DNA of 64,000 bases from Litchfieldia alkalitelluris (GCF_002153425.1 NZ_KZ119600.1:2965920-3029919); one strand, 5' to 3'. Shown: positions 1 to 8,985, counted from the first letter of the stretch. The notes: a model not told the origin generated them from the sequence alone. Numbers and translations are program-made.

Positions 1-153
1 ATTAAAAACAATCACCGTCAATACTGTCACTATTAAATACATAATAGGAAAACCGAAGAAAAAGTTTTCTGGATTTGTAAGTCCTAGCATTTCAGCAATG
101 GGGGTCATATTATAGGTAGGTGCATCTGCTACCGCAGCCAAAAAAAACAACAT
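1..153 (-). CDS. YlaH-like small membrane protein (N-terminal part)
   Basis: The gene runs off the left edge of the window and only the first 51 residues are present. They contain a hydrophobic start (MLFFLAAVADAP) and a second hydrophobic stretch (FFFGFPIMYLIVTVLTVIVF), so it is a small membrane protein. The start ATG has a good ribosome binding site (AGGAGTG, 8-nt spacer). The layout, together with the nearby ylaF-like and yktC-like genes, resembles B. subtilis YlaH. The family assignment is inferred from recall of the family and from neighbourhood, not from an alignment. Confidence 0.45.
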   Translation of the reverse strand, partial: MLFFLAAVADAPTYNMTPIAEMLGLTNPENFFFGFPIMYLIVTVLTVIVFN

Positions 154-317
154 GTGTCGTTCACTCCTAATTATGTGACTAAATGAAATGTTAACAAAGT
201 AATACAATATAAACTCAAACTAATTACCCTAATGAGTTCTAGTAGATTATATCATATACCTTCTACTTTTCTAAAAGGGAAATATCCGTTACACTATAAA
301 AAAGGAGGTTGTTAACT

Positions 318-500
318 GTGCAATCATTCAATTGGATTTCTTTTTTATTAGCTTTCTTAGGTACTACCGGTTTAGTACTCATTGGGATTGGTATCTCATT
401 AGGCAGTTCTCCCTTAATAATTGGTGCAATTGTCCTAACTCTACTCTCAGTAGGCACAGGATTTGGCCTTAAAAGAAAAGGACAACAAGAGGTCGTCTGA
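318..500 (+). CDS. ylaF: YlaF-like small membrane protein (DUF5325 type)
   Basis: A 60-residue protein with two hydrophobic segments (about 4-24 and 28-50) and a basic tail (LKRKGQQE). I chose the GTG at 318 because AAGGAGG at 302-308 lies at the right distance; the in-frame TTG at 309 touches the ribosome binding site. In B. subtilis ylaF lies near yktC (suhB), as here, where the two genes converge on a shared terminator. No biochemical role is known to me. Confidence 0.5.
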   Translation: MQSFNWISFLLAFLGTTGLVLIGIGISLGSSPLIIGAIVLTLLSVGTGFGLKRKGQQEVV

Positions 501-525
501 GGTTTACCTTAGGCCCTCTTTTTTA
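487..525. terminator. Bidirectional terminator between ylaF-like gene and suhB
   Basis: AAGAGG and CCTCTT form the outer stem around an inner TGAGG/CCTTA helix, followed by TTTTTT. It lies between two convergent genes and can serve both. Confidence 0.6.
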
Positions 526-1296
526 GTTATGAAGTTTGTCCATCAGTAGTTCATGGATAGCCGGGTTTGCTGCAATGAAAGTATCCTTATTTAAGTAAGT
601 TAGCTCTCTTCCTTCGTAATTAGAAACTATTCCACCAACTTCTTTCAAAATAACCGCTCCACCTGCTATATCCCAAGGATGTAACGCGAAGCTAATATAA
701 GCTTCTAACCTTCCTGCTGCTACATATGCAATTTCCAATGCTGCAGAGCCATATGACCGAAACCCCCTAGCCTCTTTTACAAAATACTCCAGACGGCGAT
801 CCTCTAATATCCAGCCTACATTTACACTTAAAATGGACTCTTGTAGTGAAACATTCGAAACGGTATCGAGCTTTTTACCATTCACATACGCCCCATGTCC
901 TTTTAGTGCAGTAAACAACTCATCTTTCATTACATCATAAATGAAACCAACCATCCCTACTCCCTCATGGTATATACCTAGAGAAACTGCAAAGAAGCAC
1001 TCTTGATGAACAAAATTCACTGTTCCGTCGATTGGATCTAATATCCATACCGTTCCATTTAAATTACTAATCAACTCTGCTGAGCCCTCTTCACCCATTA
1101 ATCGATGAGTTGGATACTTGTCCTTTAATTTCTCAATAAAAAACTCCTCTACTGCCTTATCAACATCTGTCACTAAATCATTTTGATTTGCCTTAGAAGA
1201 GACATTAATTGAGCTCTTCATTTTTTCCCTTATGTAGTCTCCAGCTTCTAATATCCACTCTTTTGATGTATTGTATATTTCATTCCAATCATTCAA
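523..1296 (-). CDS. suhB: Inositol-1-monophosphatase family phosphatase (YktC/SuhB)
   Basis: A 257-residue Mg2+-dependent phosphatase of the inositol monophosphatase family. The metal-binding motifs are visible: GEEG near residue 68, WILDPIDGTVNFVH near 80-93 and WDIAGG near 203-208. The family hydrolyses inositol-1-phosphate and related sugar phosphates in the cytoplasm; the physiological substrate in bacilli is uncertain. Length and neighbours (ykzI, yktB, yktA, speA) match B. subtilis yktC. The ribosome binding site GGGGGT is rather far (about 13 nt) from the ATG. Product family is certain, exact substrate is not. Confidence 0.9.
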   Translation of the reverse strand: MNDWNEIYNTSKEWILEAGDYIREKMKSSINVSSKANQNDLVTDVDKAVEEFFIEKLKDKYPTHRLMGEEGSAELISNLNGTVWILDPIDGTVNFVHQECFFAVSLGIYHEGVGMVGFIYDVMKDELFTALKGHGAYVNGKKLDTVSNVSLQESILSVNVGWILEDRRLEYFVKEARGFRSYGSAALEIAYVAAGRLEAYISFALHPWDIAGGAVILKEVGGIVSNYEGRELTYLNKDTFIAANPAIHELLMDKLHN

Positions 1297-1455
1297 GTCG
1301 ATTTTACCCCCTAATCTTCTTTCGTTTTATAACATATATCACAAAATTGATTACTTCCGCAAATAAGTATAACTAAATTAAATTCATTAGATTGATAGCA
1401 GTAATTATTCTGTACCCCAAAAAAAGTGAACCTTACAAAAGGTCCACAAATATTT

Positions 1456-1644
1456 TTACTTTAAATACTCTATCCATTCTCTTCTTAAACGCTCCAGTTT
1501 CTGTTTACACTTCTTCACTTGCTCTTGATCGTTGGTTTGAAGCGCATCGAACAGTGTCAGGAGTTCGTAGTCAAGTTCCATCCTTAGAACAGATAATCGC
1601 TGTTTTCCGTTTTTTCTATTTATGGTTTGAATGACCTTCTCCAT
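1456..1644 (-). CDS. Small conserved protein in the ykzI position
   Basis: A 62-residue charged, mostly helical protein starting MEKVIQTINRKNGK. I moved the start inward to the ATG at 1644 because AAGGGGTGG precedes it at good distance; the longer frame to 1686 lacks such a site. It lies between yktC and yktB, where B. subtilis has ykzI, and is probably its counterpart. The C-terminal part (VKKCKQKLERLRREWIEYLK) looks coiled-coil-like. Function unknown. Confidence 0.55.
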   Translation of the reverse strand: MEKVIQTINRKNGKQRLSVLRMELDYELLTLFDALQTNDQEQVKKCKQKLERLRREWIEYLK

Positions 1645-2079
1645 TGTTCCACCCCTTTTCTCCTTCATCAATGAGATGCTTACCAACGATGACTAATTTT
1701 CAATAATAGACTTGACCATCATTCGTTAACCATTCTTAAGAATAAGAATCTTTAATATAACCTATGTGTCTTATTTCAAATTTGGTACACATTTTTGGTG
1801 GTATTATACTTTTTCCACATTGTTAAGATTAGTAAACTCATCATCTACATTAATAATGCATACTTTTTTCCCTACATAAAATGATATGATAAACTGTTGT
1901 TGTTGGAGTCCATGATTATATTGCCTCTTTCTCAACGACCATATGCTACGAAGGGTATCCGTCGAGACAACTCGCAGCATTGCCGGATCCTTCACGGAAA
2001 GCGCAGCGAATACAATTACATCATGTCTATTATCACGGTAGGTCTAATAATATAAACGTTTATAAAGGAGAGAAATAAA
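1645..2079. other. Intergenic stretch with a possible decayed reading frame
   Basis: No confident gene. The minus strand is open from about 2040 to 1804 and reads as plausible protein (NRHDVIVFAALSVKDPAM, later FYVGKKVCIINVDDEF), but has no ATG/TTG/GTG start with a ribosome binding site. It may be a gene remnant. The plus-strand end (about 2040-2079) carries the yktB leader with AAGGAGAG before the ATG at 2080. Confidence 0.4.
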
Positions 2080-2724
2080 ATGAGTTTTAATGGATTTAAT
2101 AAAGAAGATTTTGATGTATTTACTATTGACGGATTGGATGAAAGAATGGAAGGGATTCGAGAAAAAATACAACCTAAATTTAAAGAACTAGGTGAAGATT
2201 TAGCCCAACAACTTTCCATGTCCCTAGGCAATGAGATGTATTTACATATAGCTAAACATGCAAGGAGAAGCGTAAATCCTCCAAAAGATACATGGTTAGC
2301 AGTATGTCATAATAAGCGTGGATATAAGAAACACCCTCATTTCCAAGTGGGGCTATTCGACGACCACGTTTTTGTATGGCTTGCTTTTATCTATGAACTC
2401 CCTAACAAGCAAAATATTGCTCAAACTTTCTTAAATCATTTAGATACTGTTACTGATATTCCTAATGAATATGTCATTTCACAGGATCATATGAAAAAAG
2501 ATGCCATGCTGGTGGATAAAATGAATGAAGAAGATTTCAAGAAAACGTTAGAAAGATTTCGTGACGTGAAAAAAGCAGAGTTTTTAGTTGGAAGACACTT
2601 TCCAGTGGGAGATACAATTTTAAACGATGGACAAGCTTTAACAAAAGAAGTCATTGCTACATATGAAAAACTTCTGCCTCTGTATAAGCTTGCGATGCAA
2701 GAAGCTGAAATTGGATCATTATAA
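2080..2724 (+). CDS. yktB: YktB family protein (DUF1054)
   Basis: A 214-residue cytoplasmic protein beginning MSFNGFNKEDFDVFTIDG, typical of the DUF1054/UPF0637 family represented by B. subtilis YktB. It has no signal peptide or membrane segment. The ATG follows AAGGAGAG at good spacing. Downstream it shares a bidirectional terminator with the convergent yktA. The family has a solved fold, but its function is unknown to me. Confidence 0.88.
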   Translation: MSFNGFNKEDFDVFTIDGLDERMEGIREKIQPKFKELGEDLAQQLSMSLGNEMYLHIAKHARRSVNPPKDTWLAVCHNKRGYKKHPHFQVGLFDDHVFVWLAFIYELPNKQNIAQTFLNHLDTVTDIPNEYVISQDHMKKDAMLVDKMNEEDFKKTLERFRDVKKAEFLVGRHFPVGDTILNDGQALTKEVIATYEKLLPLYKLAMQEAEIGSL

Positions 2725-2751
2725 AAAGGAAACAGTTAATCTAATAAAAAT

Positions 2752-2788
2752 CTTGGGTGATAATCATTCATTTCACCCAAGTTTTTAT
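2752..2788. terminator. Bidirectional terminator between yktB and yktA
   Basis: CTTGGGTGA (2752-2760) pairs with TCACCCAAG (2773-2781), followed by TTTTT on the plus strand and a T-rich run on the minus strand. Confidence 0.75.
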
Positions 2789-2808
2789 GAACTATTAAAA
2801 AAATAATG

Positions 2809-3081
2809 CTACATTATTATCATTTTTTCTTCACTTTCCTTTGCTTTTTTAACTACATGGTATGGGGATTGGTTTGTCTGTTTTTCATATTCTTTAAAAC
2901 TTTGTTTCTCCTCATCCTTGCCTGGAACAACCTCTTTAAAACGACGATATAATTTAAGTAATGCCTCCTTTTCAACACCTTTACGGTACGCCTTATCAAT
3001 GGAATCATAGAAATTTACTACATCTACAACTTCCTCCTTATTCCAATCAATTGAAATAGGTATAATAACATCGTCCTTCAT
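2809..3081 (-). CDS. yktA: YktA family protein (UPF0223)
   Basis: A 90-residue soluble protein with the UPF0223 pattern (IPISIDWNKEEVVDVVNFYD at the N terminus, LYRRFKEVVPGKDEEK in the middle). It is transcribed divergently from speA and converges on yktB, the same cluster as in B. subtilis. The ATG follows AAGGGTGG. The family is small, helical and of unknown function. Confidence 0.85.
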   Translation of the reverse strand: MKDDVIIPISIDWNKEEVVDVVNFYDSIDKAYRKGVEKEALLKLYRRFKEVVPGKDEEKQSFKEYEKQTNQSPYHVVKKAKESEEKMIIM

Positions 3082-3207
3082 GAAACCACCCTTTCATAAA
3101 TATTTCTTTGCAAGACTTCATCAATTTGGTATACTCTTTTTGCTTTAATAAAAGGATATCAAATAAGGCATTCTTTTAATACACGATTTCATTTGAGGTG
3201 AATACGA

Positions 3208-4695
3208 TTGTCCAATCCAAAACAACATAATACCCCATTATTTGACGGCTTACTTGCACATGTTAATACAAAACCAATCCAATTTCATATACCTGGCCAT
3301 AAGGGTGGTAAGGGGATGGATCCACAATTTAGAGATTTCATTGGCGAAAATGCCCTTTCTTTAGATTTGATAAATATTGAACCACTAGATGACCTTCACC
3401 ATCCAGGTGGAATGATTAAAGAAGCACAAGAATTAGCTGCCGAAGCTTTTGGTGCTGATTATACATTCTTTTCTGTCCAAGGGACGAGTGGCGCAATTAT
3501 GACCATGATAATGAGCGTCTGTGGACCAGGCGAAAAAATCATTGTGCCAAGAAACGTTCATAAGTCAATCATGTCTGCGATTGTATTTTCTGGTGCTACA
3601 CCAATATTTATACACCCTGAAATAGATGATAAATTAGGGATTTCACATGGGATTACAACGGAATCTGTTGAAAAAGCATTAAGAGCTCACCCAGACGCAA
3701 AAGGACTCCTTGTGATTAATCCAACTTATTTCGGTGTTTCTGCTAATCTAAAAGATATCGTAGATATAGCGCATTCCTATTATGTCCCTGTTTTAGTTGA
3801 TGAAGCACATGGGGTGCACATTCATTTTCACGAAGATTTACCTTTATCAGCTATGCAGGCAGGCGCTGATATGGCAGCTACCAGTGTCCATAAACTCGGT
3901 GGATCTATGACCCAAAGTTCTGTTTTAAACGTCCAGGGATCACTTGTATCACCAAACCGCGTACAAAGCATTATTAGTATGTTAACTACAACTTCAACTT
4001 CTTACTTATTATTAGCATCTTTAGATACAGCAAGGAGACAACTTGTAACGAATGGTAAACAACTTTTAACCAACGTCATATCTATTGCTGATGATACTAG
4101 AAAACGATTAAATGAAATTCCTGGTATATATTGCCCTGGAACAGAAATGTTGAATGACGGGGCAATTTACGATATGGATCCAACTAAATTAACCATATCC
4201 ATTAAAGGCTTAGGTGTGACTGGACATGATGTGGAATTGTGGTTGAGGGAGAAGTATAAAATTGAGGTAGAACTTTCTGATCTATACAACATTCTCTGTA
4301 TCATTACGATAGGAGATACCCATGATAAAACAGAAATACTGCTTAGCGCTTTAGAGACACTTTCCAAAGAGCAATTAGCCAAAATGGACAACCATGAACC
4401 TAAAAAGGTAAATGTACATGTACCAAATATACCAACTCTGGCCTTATCTCCTCGAGATGCTTTCTACGCAGAAACTGAAGTTATTACATTAAAACACTCT
4501 GCTGGAAGAATAAGTGCCGAATTTGTTATGGTTTATCCACCAGGTATTCCTATTTTAATTCCTGGAGAAATTATTGACGAAGAGAACTTAACTTACATCG
4601 CGAAAAACATTGAAGTTGGGCTACCAGTCCAGGGTCCAGAGGATGGAAGTCTGAAAAACATAAGAGTAATTAAAGAACACAAGGCTATTTTTTAA
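3208..4695 (+). CDS. speA: Orn/Lys/Arg decarboxylase family protein, arginine decarboxylase SpeA
   Basis: A 495-residue PLP enzyme of fold type I. The Orn/Lys/Arg decarboxylase large domain is visible: FFSVQGTSGAIMTM near residue 90, DEAHGVHIHFH near 197-207, and the PLP-binding lysine in SVHKLGG near 227. The C-terminal domain contains HSAGRISAEFVMVYPPGIP. In B. subtilis the equivalent enzyme makes agmatine from arginine as the first step of polyamine synthesis; arginine specificity here is inferred from synteny. The start is TTG at 3208, set by GAGGTGAA seven bases upstream. An SR1P gene lies just downstream on the other strand, close to the B. subtilis arrangement. Confidence 0.88.
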   Translation: MSNPKQHNTPLFDGLLAHVNTKPIQFHIPGHKGGKGMDPQFRDFIGENALSLDLINIEPLDDLHHPGGMIKEAQELAAEAFGADYTFFSVQGTSGAIMTMIMSVCGPGEKIIVPRNVHKSIMSAIVFSGATPIFIHPEIDDKLGISHGITTESVEKALRAHPDAKGLLVINPTYFGVSANLKDIVDIAHSYYVPVLVDEAHGVHIHFHEDLPLSAMQAGADMAATSVHKLGGSMTQSSVLNVQGSLVSPNRVQSIISMLTTTSTSYLLLASLDTARRQLVTNGKQLLTNVISIADDTRKRLNEIPGIYCPGTEMLNDGAIYDMDPTKLTISIKGLGVTGHDVELWLREKYKIEVELSDLYNILCIITIGDTHDKTEILLSALETLSKEQLAKMDNHEPKKVNVHVPNIPTLALSPRDAFYAETEVITLKHSAGRISAEFVMVYPPGIPILIPGEIIDEENLTYIAKNIEVGLPVQGPEDGSLKNIRVIKEHKAIF

Positions 4696-4718
4696 TAAAC
4701 ATAGATAAGTTAGAACAT

Positions 4719-4756
4719 AAAGAAGCTGGGACTAAAGTGTTGTCCCAGCCTGTTTT
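4719..4756. terminator. Terminator shared by speA and the SR1P transcript
   Basis: GCTGGGAC (4725-4732) pairs with GTCCCAGC (4742-4749), followed by TGTTTT on the plus strand; the minus strand follows with TTCTTT. A similar GCTGGGACA/TGTCCCAGC hairpin occurs at 62460-62600. Confidence 0.7.
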
Positions 4757-4780
4757 CTATATATAACCCCTTAATTATAT

Positions 4781-4912
4781 CTATTTCCTGTTTGCAGATT
4801 TACCCCTATTCACAGAACAGTTTTCACAACATTTCCCATACAAAGTAACAACCTTTTCACATTCATAATAACCAATTACCTCTTCACAAGTTTGGCACAC
4901 GATACTACCCAT
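4781..4912 (-). CDS. SR1P family GapA-binding peptide (dual-function small RNA SR1)
   Basis: A 43-residue peptide, MGSIVCQTCEEVIGYYECEK followed by VVTLYGKCC and NCS. The MGxIVCQxC start and the LYGKCC block match the SR1P family. In B. subtilis SR1P is translated from the small RNA SR1, binds GapA and promotes the GapA-RNase J1 interaction; the RNA itself acts on ahrC mRNA. A ribosome binding site (AAGGGGTGGGG) precedes the ATG. Promoter (4962-4990) to terminator (about 4720) predicts a transcript near 240 nt, close to the B. subtilis RNA. RNase J1 is encoded at 18505 in this window; gapA is not. Confidence 0.85.
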   Translation of the reverse strand: MGSIVCQTCEEVIGYYECEKVVTLYGKCCENCSVNRGKSANRK

Positions 4913-5162
4913 TAGAACCCCACCCCTTCATAATAGTAAGCGTTATCATTGTTCATTATTAATTTTAGTATGACACATTATTCATGTCAACAGTTTTGTG
5001 TATAACACTTTAATTAACACAAGCCTATTTTTGCTTTCTATAACTGATTAATGACTCATATATAGGCTATATTAGGTAACTATTACGTTTTGAAGAAGAA
5101 ACGGTAACATAAAGCGAAATACTAGATGACAAACAATCAAGATTTAATAAATCTTCTAAATT
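4913..5162 (-). promoter_or_regulatory. SR1 promoter with cre box and CcpN-like site
   Basis: On the minus strand TTGACA (4985-4990) and TAAAAT (4962-4967) are separated by exactly 17 nt, a near-ideal sigma-A promoter. Just downstream, 4935-4948 (plus-strand AGTAAGCGTTATCA) matches the CcpA cre consensus at 13 of 14 positions. In the spacer, 4969-4979 (TATGACACATT) matches the CcpN consensus TRTGHYATAYW at 10 of 11 positions. CcpN and CcpA repression of sr1 is established in B. subtilis. The rest of the stretch to 5162 is AT-rich with nothing else evident. Confidence 0.75.
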
Positions 5163-5204
5163 AAAATGCCCTCTCATGTAACTAGTAAGTCACATAAGAG
5201 GACA
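5163..5204 (-). terminator. Terminator of the DUF3055 gene
   Basis: On the minus strand TGTCCTCTTATGTGAC pairs imperfectly with GTTACATGAGAGGGCA, followed by TTTTAATTT. Confidence 0.65.
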
Positions 5205-5214
5205 TCTTCCACTT

Positions 5215-5517
5215 TCAGTCCGTGTATTGGGGTTCCATTGACGTTAACGGTAAAATTTCTTTAAAAAAGTCGGATATTGAGATTGCTTCCTTCTCATCAG
5301 AGAGATGAAGAAGTTGTTGAATATGCTCTACGTCCTCTGCATCATTCGCGCACATGAGAAAGGAGCGTCCTGTTTGCATACAAGTAATAAGTGGCTTCCC
5401 AAAAAATGAATTAGTATACATGATTGAAAAATCATAACGGGCTAATTCTGTTGTCATCCCAATAAACCTTACATTCACTCGCTCTGTATCATCATAAAGC
5501 CTCTCATATTGTTCCAT
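5215..5517 (-). CDS. DUF3055 family protein
   Basis: A 100-residue cytoplasmic protein with the DUF3055 pattern: ERLYDDTERVNVRFIGMTTE at the N terminus and YTNSFFGKPLITCMQTGRS in the middle. Such proteins are widespread in bacilli and of unknown function. It is a single gene with its own terminator. The ATG is preceded by AAAGGAGAG. Confidence 0.8.
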   Translation of the reverse strand: MEQYERLYDDTERVNVRFIGMTTELARYDFSIMYTNSFFGKPLITCMQTGRSFLMCANDAEDVEHIQQLLHLSDEKEAISISDFFKEILPLTSMEPQYTD

Positions 5518-5606
5518 CAGAACTGAACTCTCCTTTCAATTTTAATTTTCTGAATATTCTAATTATAAATTATAAATTGTAATTATGCAATCACCTAGAT
5601 CACATT

Positions 5607-6050
5607 TTATTCAAAAGTCTGCTGTTTTGCCTCAATAAATCTTATTAACTCATCTATAAACTCAATATCTTGCGTAGAGAAGGAGTATTGCTCATTCATT
5701 GTACGTATTCCAAGTACATACTTTAATTGTGTATTTGAAAAGATTGGGGCAAAAATCATTTGATTATCCTTTACGTTAATTAGGATAGTAGCTCTTAAGT
5801 AACAAAGTGATATAAATCCGAAACCAAACACCTGCTTATTATATTCATCGTTTGAACTTAAATGATATAAGAGCTTCATATCTAATCCATCATTATATGT
5901 AATATATAAAGAGAGTTTAAAGCATTTCTCAGTAACGCGGTAAATAGCTTGTAGTACTTTCTTGAAAAAATCCGTTTCGCTACTAGCGTAATCAAATGCA
6001 AGACCTACTTCCAACCTTAATTGATCTAGTAATTCTGATTTCTTCATCAT
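5607..6050 (-). CDS. GAF-like domain protein
   Basis: A 147-residue protein with alternating helices and strands like a single GAF domain (IYRVTEKCFKLSLYITY near 37-53, MIFAPIFSNTQLKYVLGIRT near 98-117, FSTQDIEFIDELIRFIEAK at the end). There is no catalytic domain, signal peptide or membrane segment. The function is unknown; a ligand-sensing role is only an analogy with GAF domains. Confidence 0.55.
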   Translation of the reverse strand: MMKKSELLDQLRLEVGLAFDYASSETDFFKKVLQAIYRVTEKCFKLSLYITYNDGLDMKLLYHLSSNDEYNKQVFGFGFISLCYLRATILINVKDNQMIFAPIFSNTQLKYVLGIRTMNEQYSFSTQDIEFIDELIRFIEAKQQTFE

Positions 6051-6254
6051 TCACCCCCACCTTTCCTATTTTATAGATGGTTAATAAATCATATCATAAT
6101 CCCTCTAAATATCATGTCATGTTTTGTCATAACAATGTCATTTATATTCAGTAATGATTTAATATATACTCGAAAGTTTTTTTACAGTACAGTAAGTTAA
6201 CCATAGAATTATTGTAATTTAATTCGCTACAAGCTACTCCCTTTCCATTGGCAA

Positions 6255-6309
6255 TAAAAAGAGGCTATCCTATATGATCATTTTTCAATGACCTCTGGGA
6301 CAACCTCTA
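6255..6309 (-). terminator. Terminator of the polysaccharide deacetylase gene
   Basis: On the minus strand AGAGGTTGTCC and GGATAGCCTCT form the outer stem around a second small stem (GGTCATTG/GATCATAT region), followed by TTTTTATT. Confidence 0.6.
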
Positions 6310-6319
6310 GATATCTATC

Positions 6320-7267
6320 TTATTTAATTAAAGCAGGGTCAACTATTTCAAAACCTTGTTCCCTTAAGCCTACAACAATATCATGCAGTGCATCTTTCGT
6401 CCATTCCCTATCATGCATTAATAAATTTGCACCATTCGTTAATGAAACATTTGCACCGTCTTTCCCCGGATCTAACATGATTTCCGTTAATGCATCTGCT
6501 TCCATATATGGTGACTCCCAATCAAACCCATAACTCCAATTCATCCACTGCATTTCTTCCTCTTCCAAAATCTCCCTAGACTCATCTGTATTTCTTCCAT
6601 AAGGAGCTCGGAAAAATCTAGGCCTCTCTCCAATGATCTCTTCAATTAGATCATTTAGTTCAACAATTTCTTTGCGTTGTTCTTCAGGAGTTAAGGAGGC
6701 CAACCCTGGATAACTCCCTGCATGGTTCATAGTATGATTACCAATTTCAAAGCCCATCTCATATATTTCTTTTAATATAGCTCTATTTTCTGCATGTTCA
6801 TTCTCATCTTGTATATATCTGCCGTTAATAAAAAAGATTGCTTTTGCATCCAAATCCATTAATATTTGCGCCATTTCCAAGGCGTTATTATGATTAGCAT
6901 CATTAAAAGAGTCATCTATGGTTAATAGAACAACATTTGGAGATGTTTCCTCATCAATTGGTCTAACTGTAGATCCGTCCATTTGATATAATGGCTCAGT
7001 TACTTCAGCAACCTCTTCTTCCTCTTCTAAACCTTCATCCTCATGAGAACCCTCATCTCGCTCTTCTGTATCACTTTCTTCTTCTATAGATCCATCTTCT
7101 TGCCTTTCATCAGAGTCTTCATGTAATTCAGGTTCTTGCTCCTCCGAACCATTATCCGTATCGTCTAGATCTACCTCGTCACTATCATCATCTCCGCCAT
7201 TACAAGCTGCAAAGAGAATAAGAGATAAAATAATTACTAATAAACCCCACTTTTTCATTTCATTCAT
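6320..7267 (-). CDS. Lipoprotein polysaccharide deacetylase (NodB domain)
   Basis: A 315-residue exported lipoprotein. The signal peptide ends in the lipobox LFAAC near residue 22. A very acidic linker (about 23-92, rich in Asp/Glu) leads to a NodB-type deacetylase domain. Catalytic elements are visible: TIDDSFND near 116-123 (Asp-Asp), HTMNHAG near 177-183 (metal-binding His) and RAPYGR. The family removes N-acetyl groups from peptidoglycan or other polysaccharides at the cell surface. The acidic linker probably spans the wall and may reflect adaptation to salt. It is a single gene. Confidence 0.85.
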   Translation of the reverse strand: MNEMKKWGLLVIILSLILFAACNGGDDDSDEVDLDDTDNGSEEQEPELHEDSDERQEDGSIEEESDTEERDEGSHEDEGLEEEEEVAEVTEPLYQMDGSTVRPIDEETSPNVVLLTIDDSFNDANHNNALEMAQILMDLDAKAIFFINGRYIQDENEHAENRAILKEIYEMGFEIGNHTMNHAGSYPGLASLTPEEQRKEIVELNDLIEEIIGERPRFFRAPYGRNTDESREILEEEEMQWMNWSYGFDWESPYMEADALTEIMLDPGKDGANVSLTNGANLLMHDREWTKDALHDIVVGLREQGFEIVDPALIK

Positions 7268-7438
7268 CCTTTCTACTATCTAATTTGAATTCTATCACAA
7301 GACATAAGTAAGGGAAAATAAACATTTCATACTAATTTTATGTCGTATAGAAAAAACTATATTACACATAATGTGTATTAGTCTTGTCCCTTCTTGATAT
7401 ACAGCTATAACAATATAGATTTAAGGTAGGTGGTTGCT

Positions 7439-8962
7439 TTGAAAAAATTAACACCAGTATTTATAATCTCAGTAATTATAGCGTCAGCTTTCATATTATG
7501 GGGAGCTATCGCTCCAAATAATCTTCATGCAGTAACATCACATATTCAAGGCTTTATTACAAGTAACTTTGGGTGGTTCTATTTACTTGCTGCCACAAGT
7601 TTTCTAGTATTTGCTCTTATATTAATTGTTAGCCCTGTCGGACGTATTAAATTAGGTAAACAAGAAGATGAACCAGAATATAACTATTTAACATGGTTTT
7701 CATTCTTATTTACAGCTGGTATGGGAATAGGACTTGTCTTTTGGGGAGCGGCAGAACCTTTGTATCACTTCCATTATCCAGCCACCTCTGAGGGCTTAGA
7801 GCCAACATCAAGAGCCGCTGCTGGGGTGGCGATTCGTTATTCCTTTTTCCACTGGGGATTACACCCTTGGGCAATATATTCTGTTGTCGCCCTTTCTCTT
7901 GCTTATTTTAAATTCAGAAAAGGTTCCGCAGGAGTTGTAAGTGCAACCTTTGAACCCATTCTAGGTGATAAAATTAATGGAGCTATCGGAACAACAATTA
8001 ACGTCATTGTTGTCTTTGCCACTATTTTTGGTGTAGCTACATCATTAGGTTTTGGTACTGCACAGATTAGTGGAGGTCTCTCAAACGTGTTTCGTTTTGA
8101 AAACTCAGCTTTTTTACAGTTGATGATTATTCTTATAATCACAATTCTTTATATGGTTTCCTCACAAACAGGGTTAGACAAAGGCATACGCATTTTGAGT
8201 AAAGCCAATATTTACTTAGCCCTATTCTTAATGTTGTTTCTTTTATTTTCAGGTCCAACAAATTTTATTATGAATACTTTTACCCAAACACTTGGCAGCT
8301 ATATTCAAAACTTAGTAAGAATGAGTTTCCAGCTGGATACATTTAATCCTGAATCAACTTGGGTTGAAGATTGGACTATTTTTTACTGGGCATGGTGGAT
8401 TGCTTGGGCACCATTTGTTGGCTCATTTATAGCACGAGTATCTAAAGGCAGAACCATTCGTGAATTTATTATCGGAGTAATTGCAGTGCCAACGATTTTC
8501 GGTGCTTTATGGTTTGCTGTATTCGGAGGAACTGCAATTAATCTAGAGCTCATGGAAGGCTTGGATATCATGAGTGTAATTGAGGATCCATCTCAAGGAA
8601 TGGAAGTTGCATTGTTCGTTGTACTTCAAGAATATAATTTTGGATTAATTATGTCTGGCATTGCCATATTATTAATAGCCTCATTCTTTATTACATCGGC
8701 AGATTCAGCAACCTTTGTATTAGGAATGCAAACTACAAACGGAAGCTTAAATCCTCCTAACAGCGTGAAATTTGTATGGGGGTTAATTCAATCAGCTACT
8801 GCAGCTGTACTCCTATGGTCTGGAGGACTAGAAGCTTTACAGACAGCATCTATTATTGCAGCCTTCCCTTTTACCATCATTATGATTTTCATGATATATA
8901 GTTTAGTAAGGGCTCTTAGGGCAGAAAAAATACCTCCAAGAAAAGTAAAAAATTATGATTAA
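7439..8962 (+). CDS. BCCT family osmolyte transporter (betaine/choline/carnitine)
   Basis: A 507-residue integral membrane protein with about 12 membrane segments. BCCT hallmarks are GMGIGLVFWGAAEPLYHF near 95-112 and the conserved WWIAWAPFVGSFIARVSKGR region near 315-335. The family imports glycine betaine, choline or carnitine by Na+ or H+ symport, usually for osmoprotection. I placed the start at TTG 7439 because AAGGTAGGTGG lies just upstream; the GTG at 7430 overlaps that site. The substrate cannot be assigned from sequence. It is a single gene with a strong terminator. Confidence 0.88.
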   Translation: MKKLTPVFIISVIIASAFILWGAIAPNNLHAVTSHIQGFITSNFGWFYLLAATSFLVFALILIVSPVGRIKLGKQEDEPEYNYLTWFSFLFTAGMGIGLVFWGAAEPLYHFHYPATSEGLEPTSRAAAGVAIRYSFFHWGLHPWAIYSVVALSLAYFKFRKGSAGVVSATFEPILGDKINGAIGTTINVIVVFATIFGVATSLGFGTAQISGGLSNVFRFENSAFLQLMIILIITILYMVSSQTGLDKGIRILSKANIYLALFLMLFLLFSGPTNFIMNTFTQTLGSYIQNLVRMSFQLDTFNPESTWVEDWTIFYWAWWIAWAPFVGSFIARVSKGRTIREFIIGVIAVPTIFGALWFAVFGGTAINLELMEGLDIMSVIEDPSQGMEVALFVVLQEYNFGLIMSGIAILLIASFFITSADSATFVLGMQTTNGSLNPPNSVKFVWGLIQSATAAVLLWSGGLEALQTASIIAAFPFTIIMIFMIYSLVRALRAEKIPPRKVKNYD

Positions 8963-8985
8963 TAATTAATTACATCTTTTAGTTG

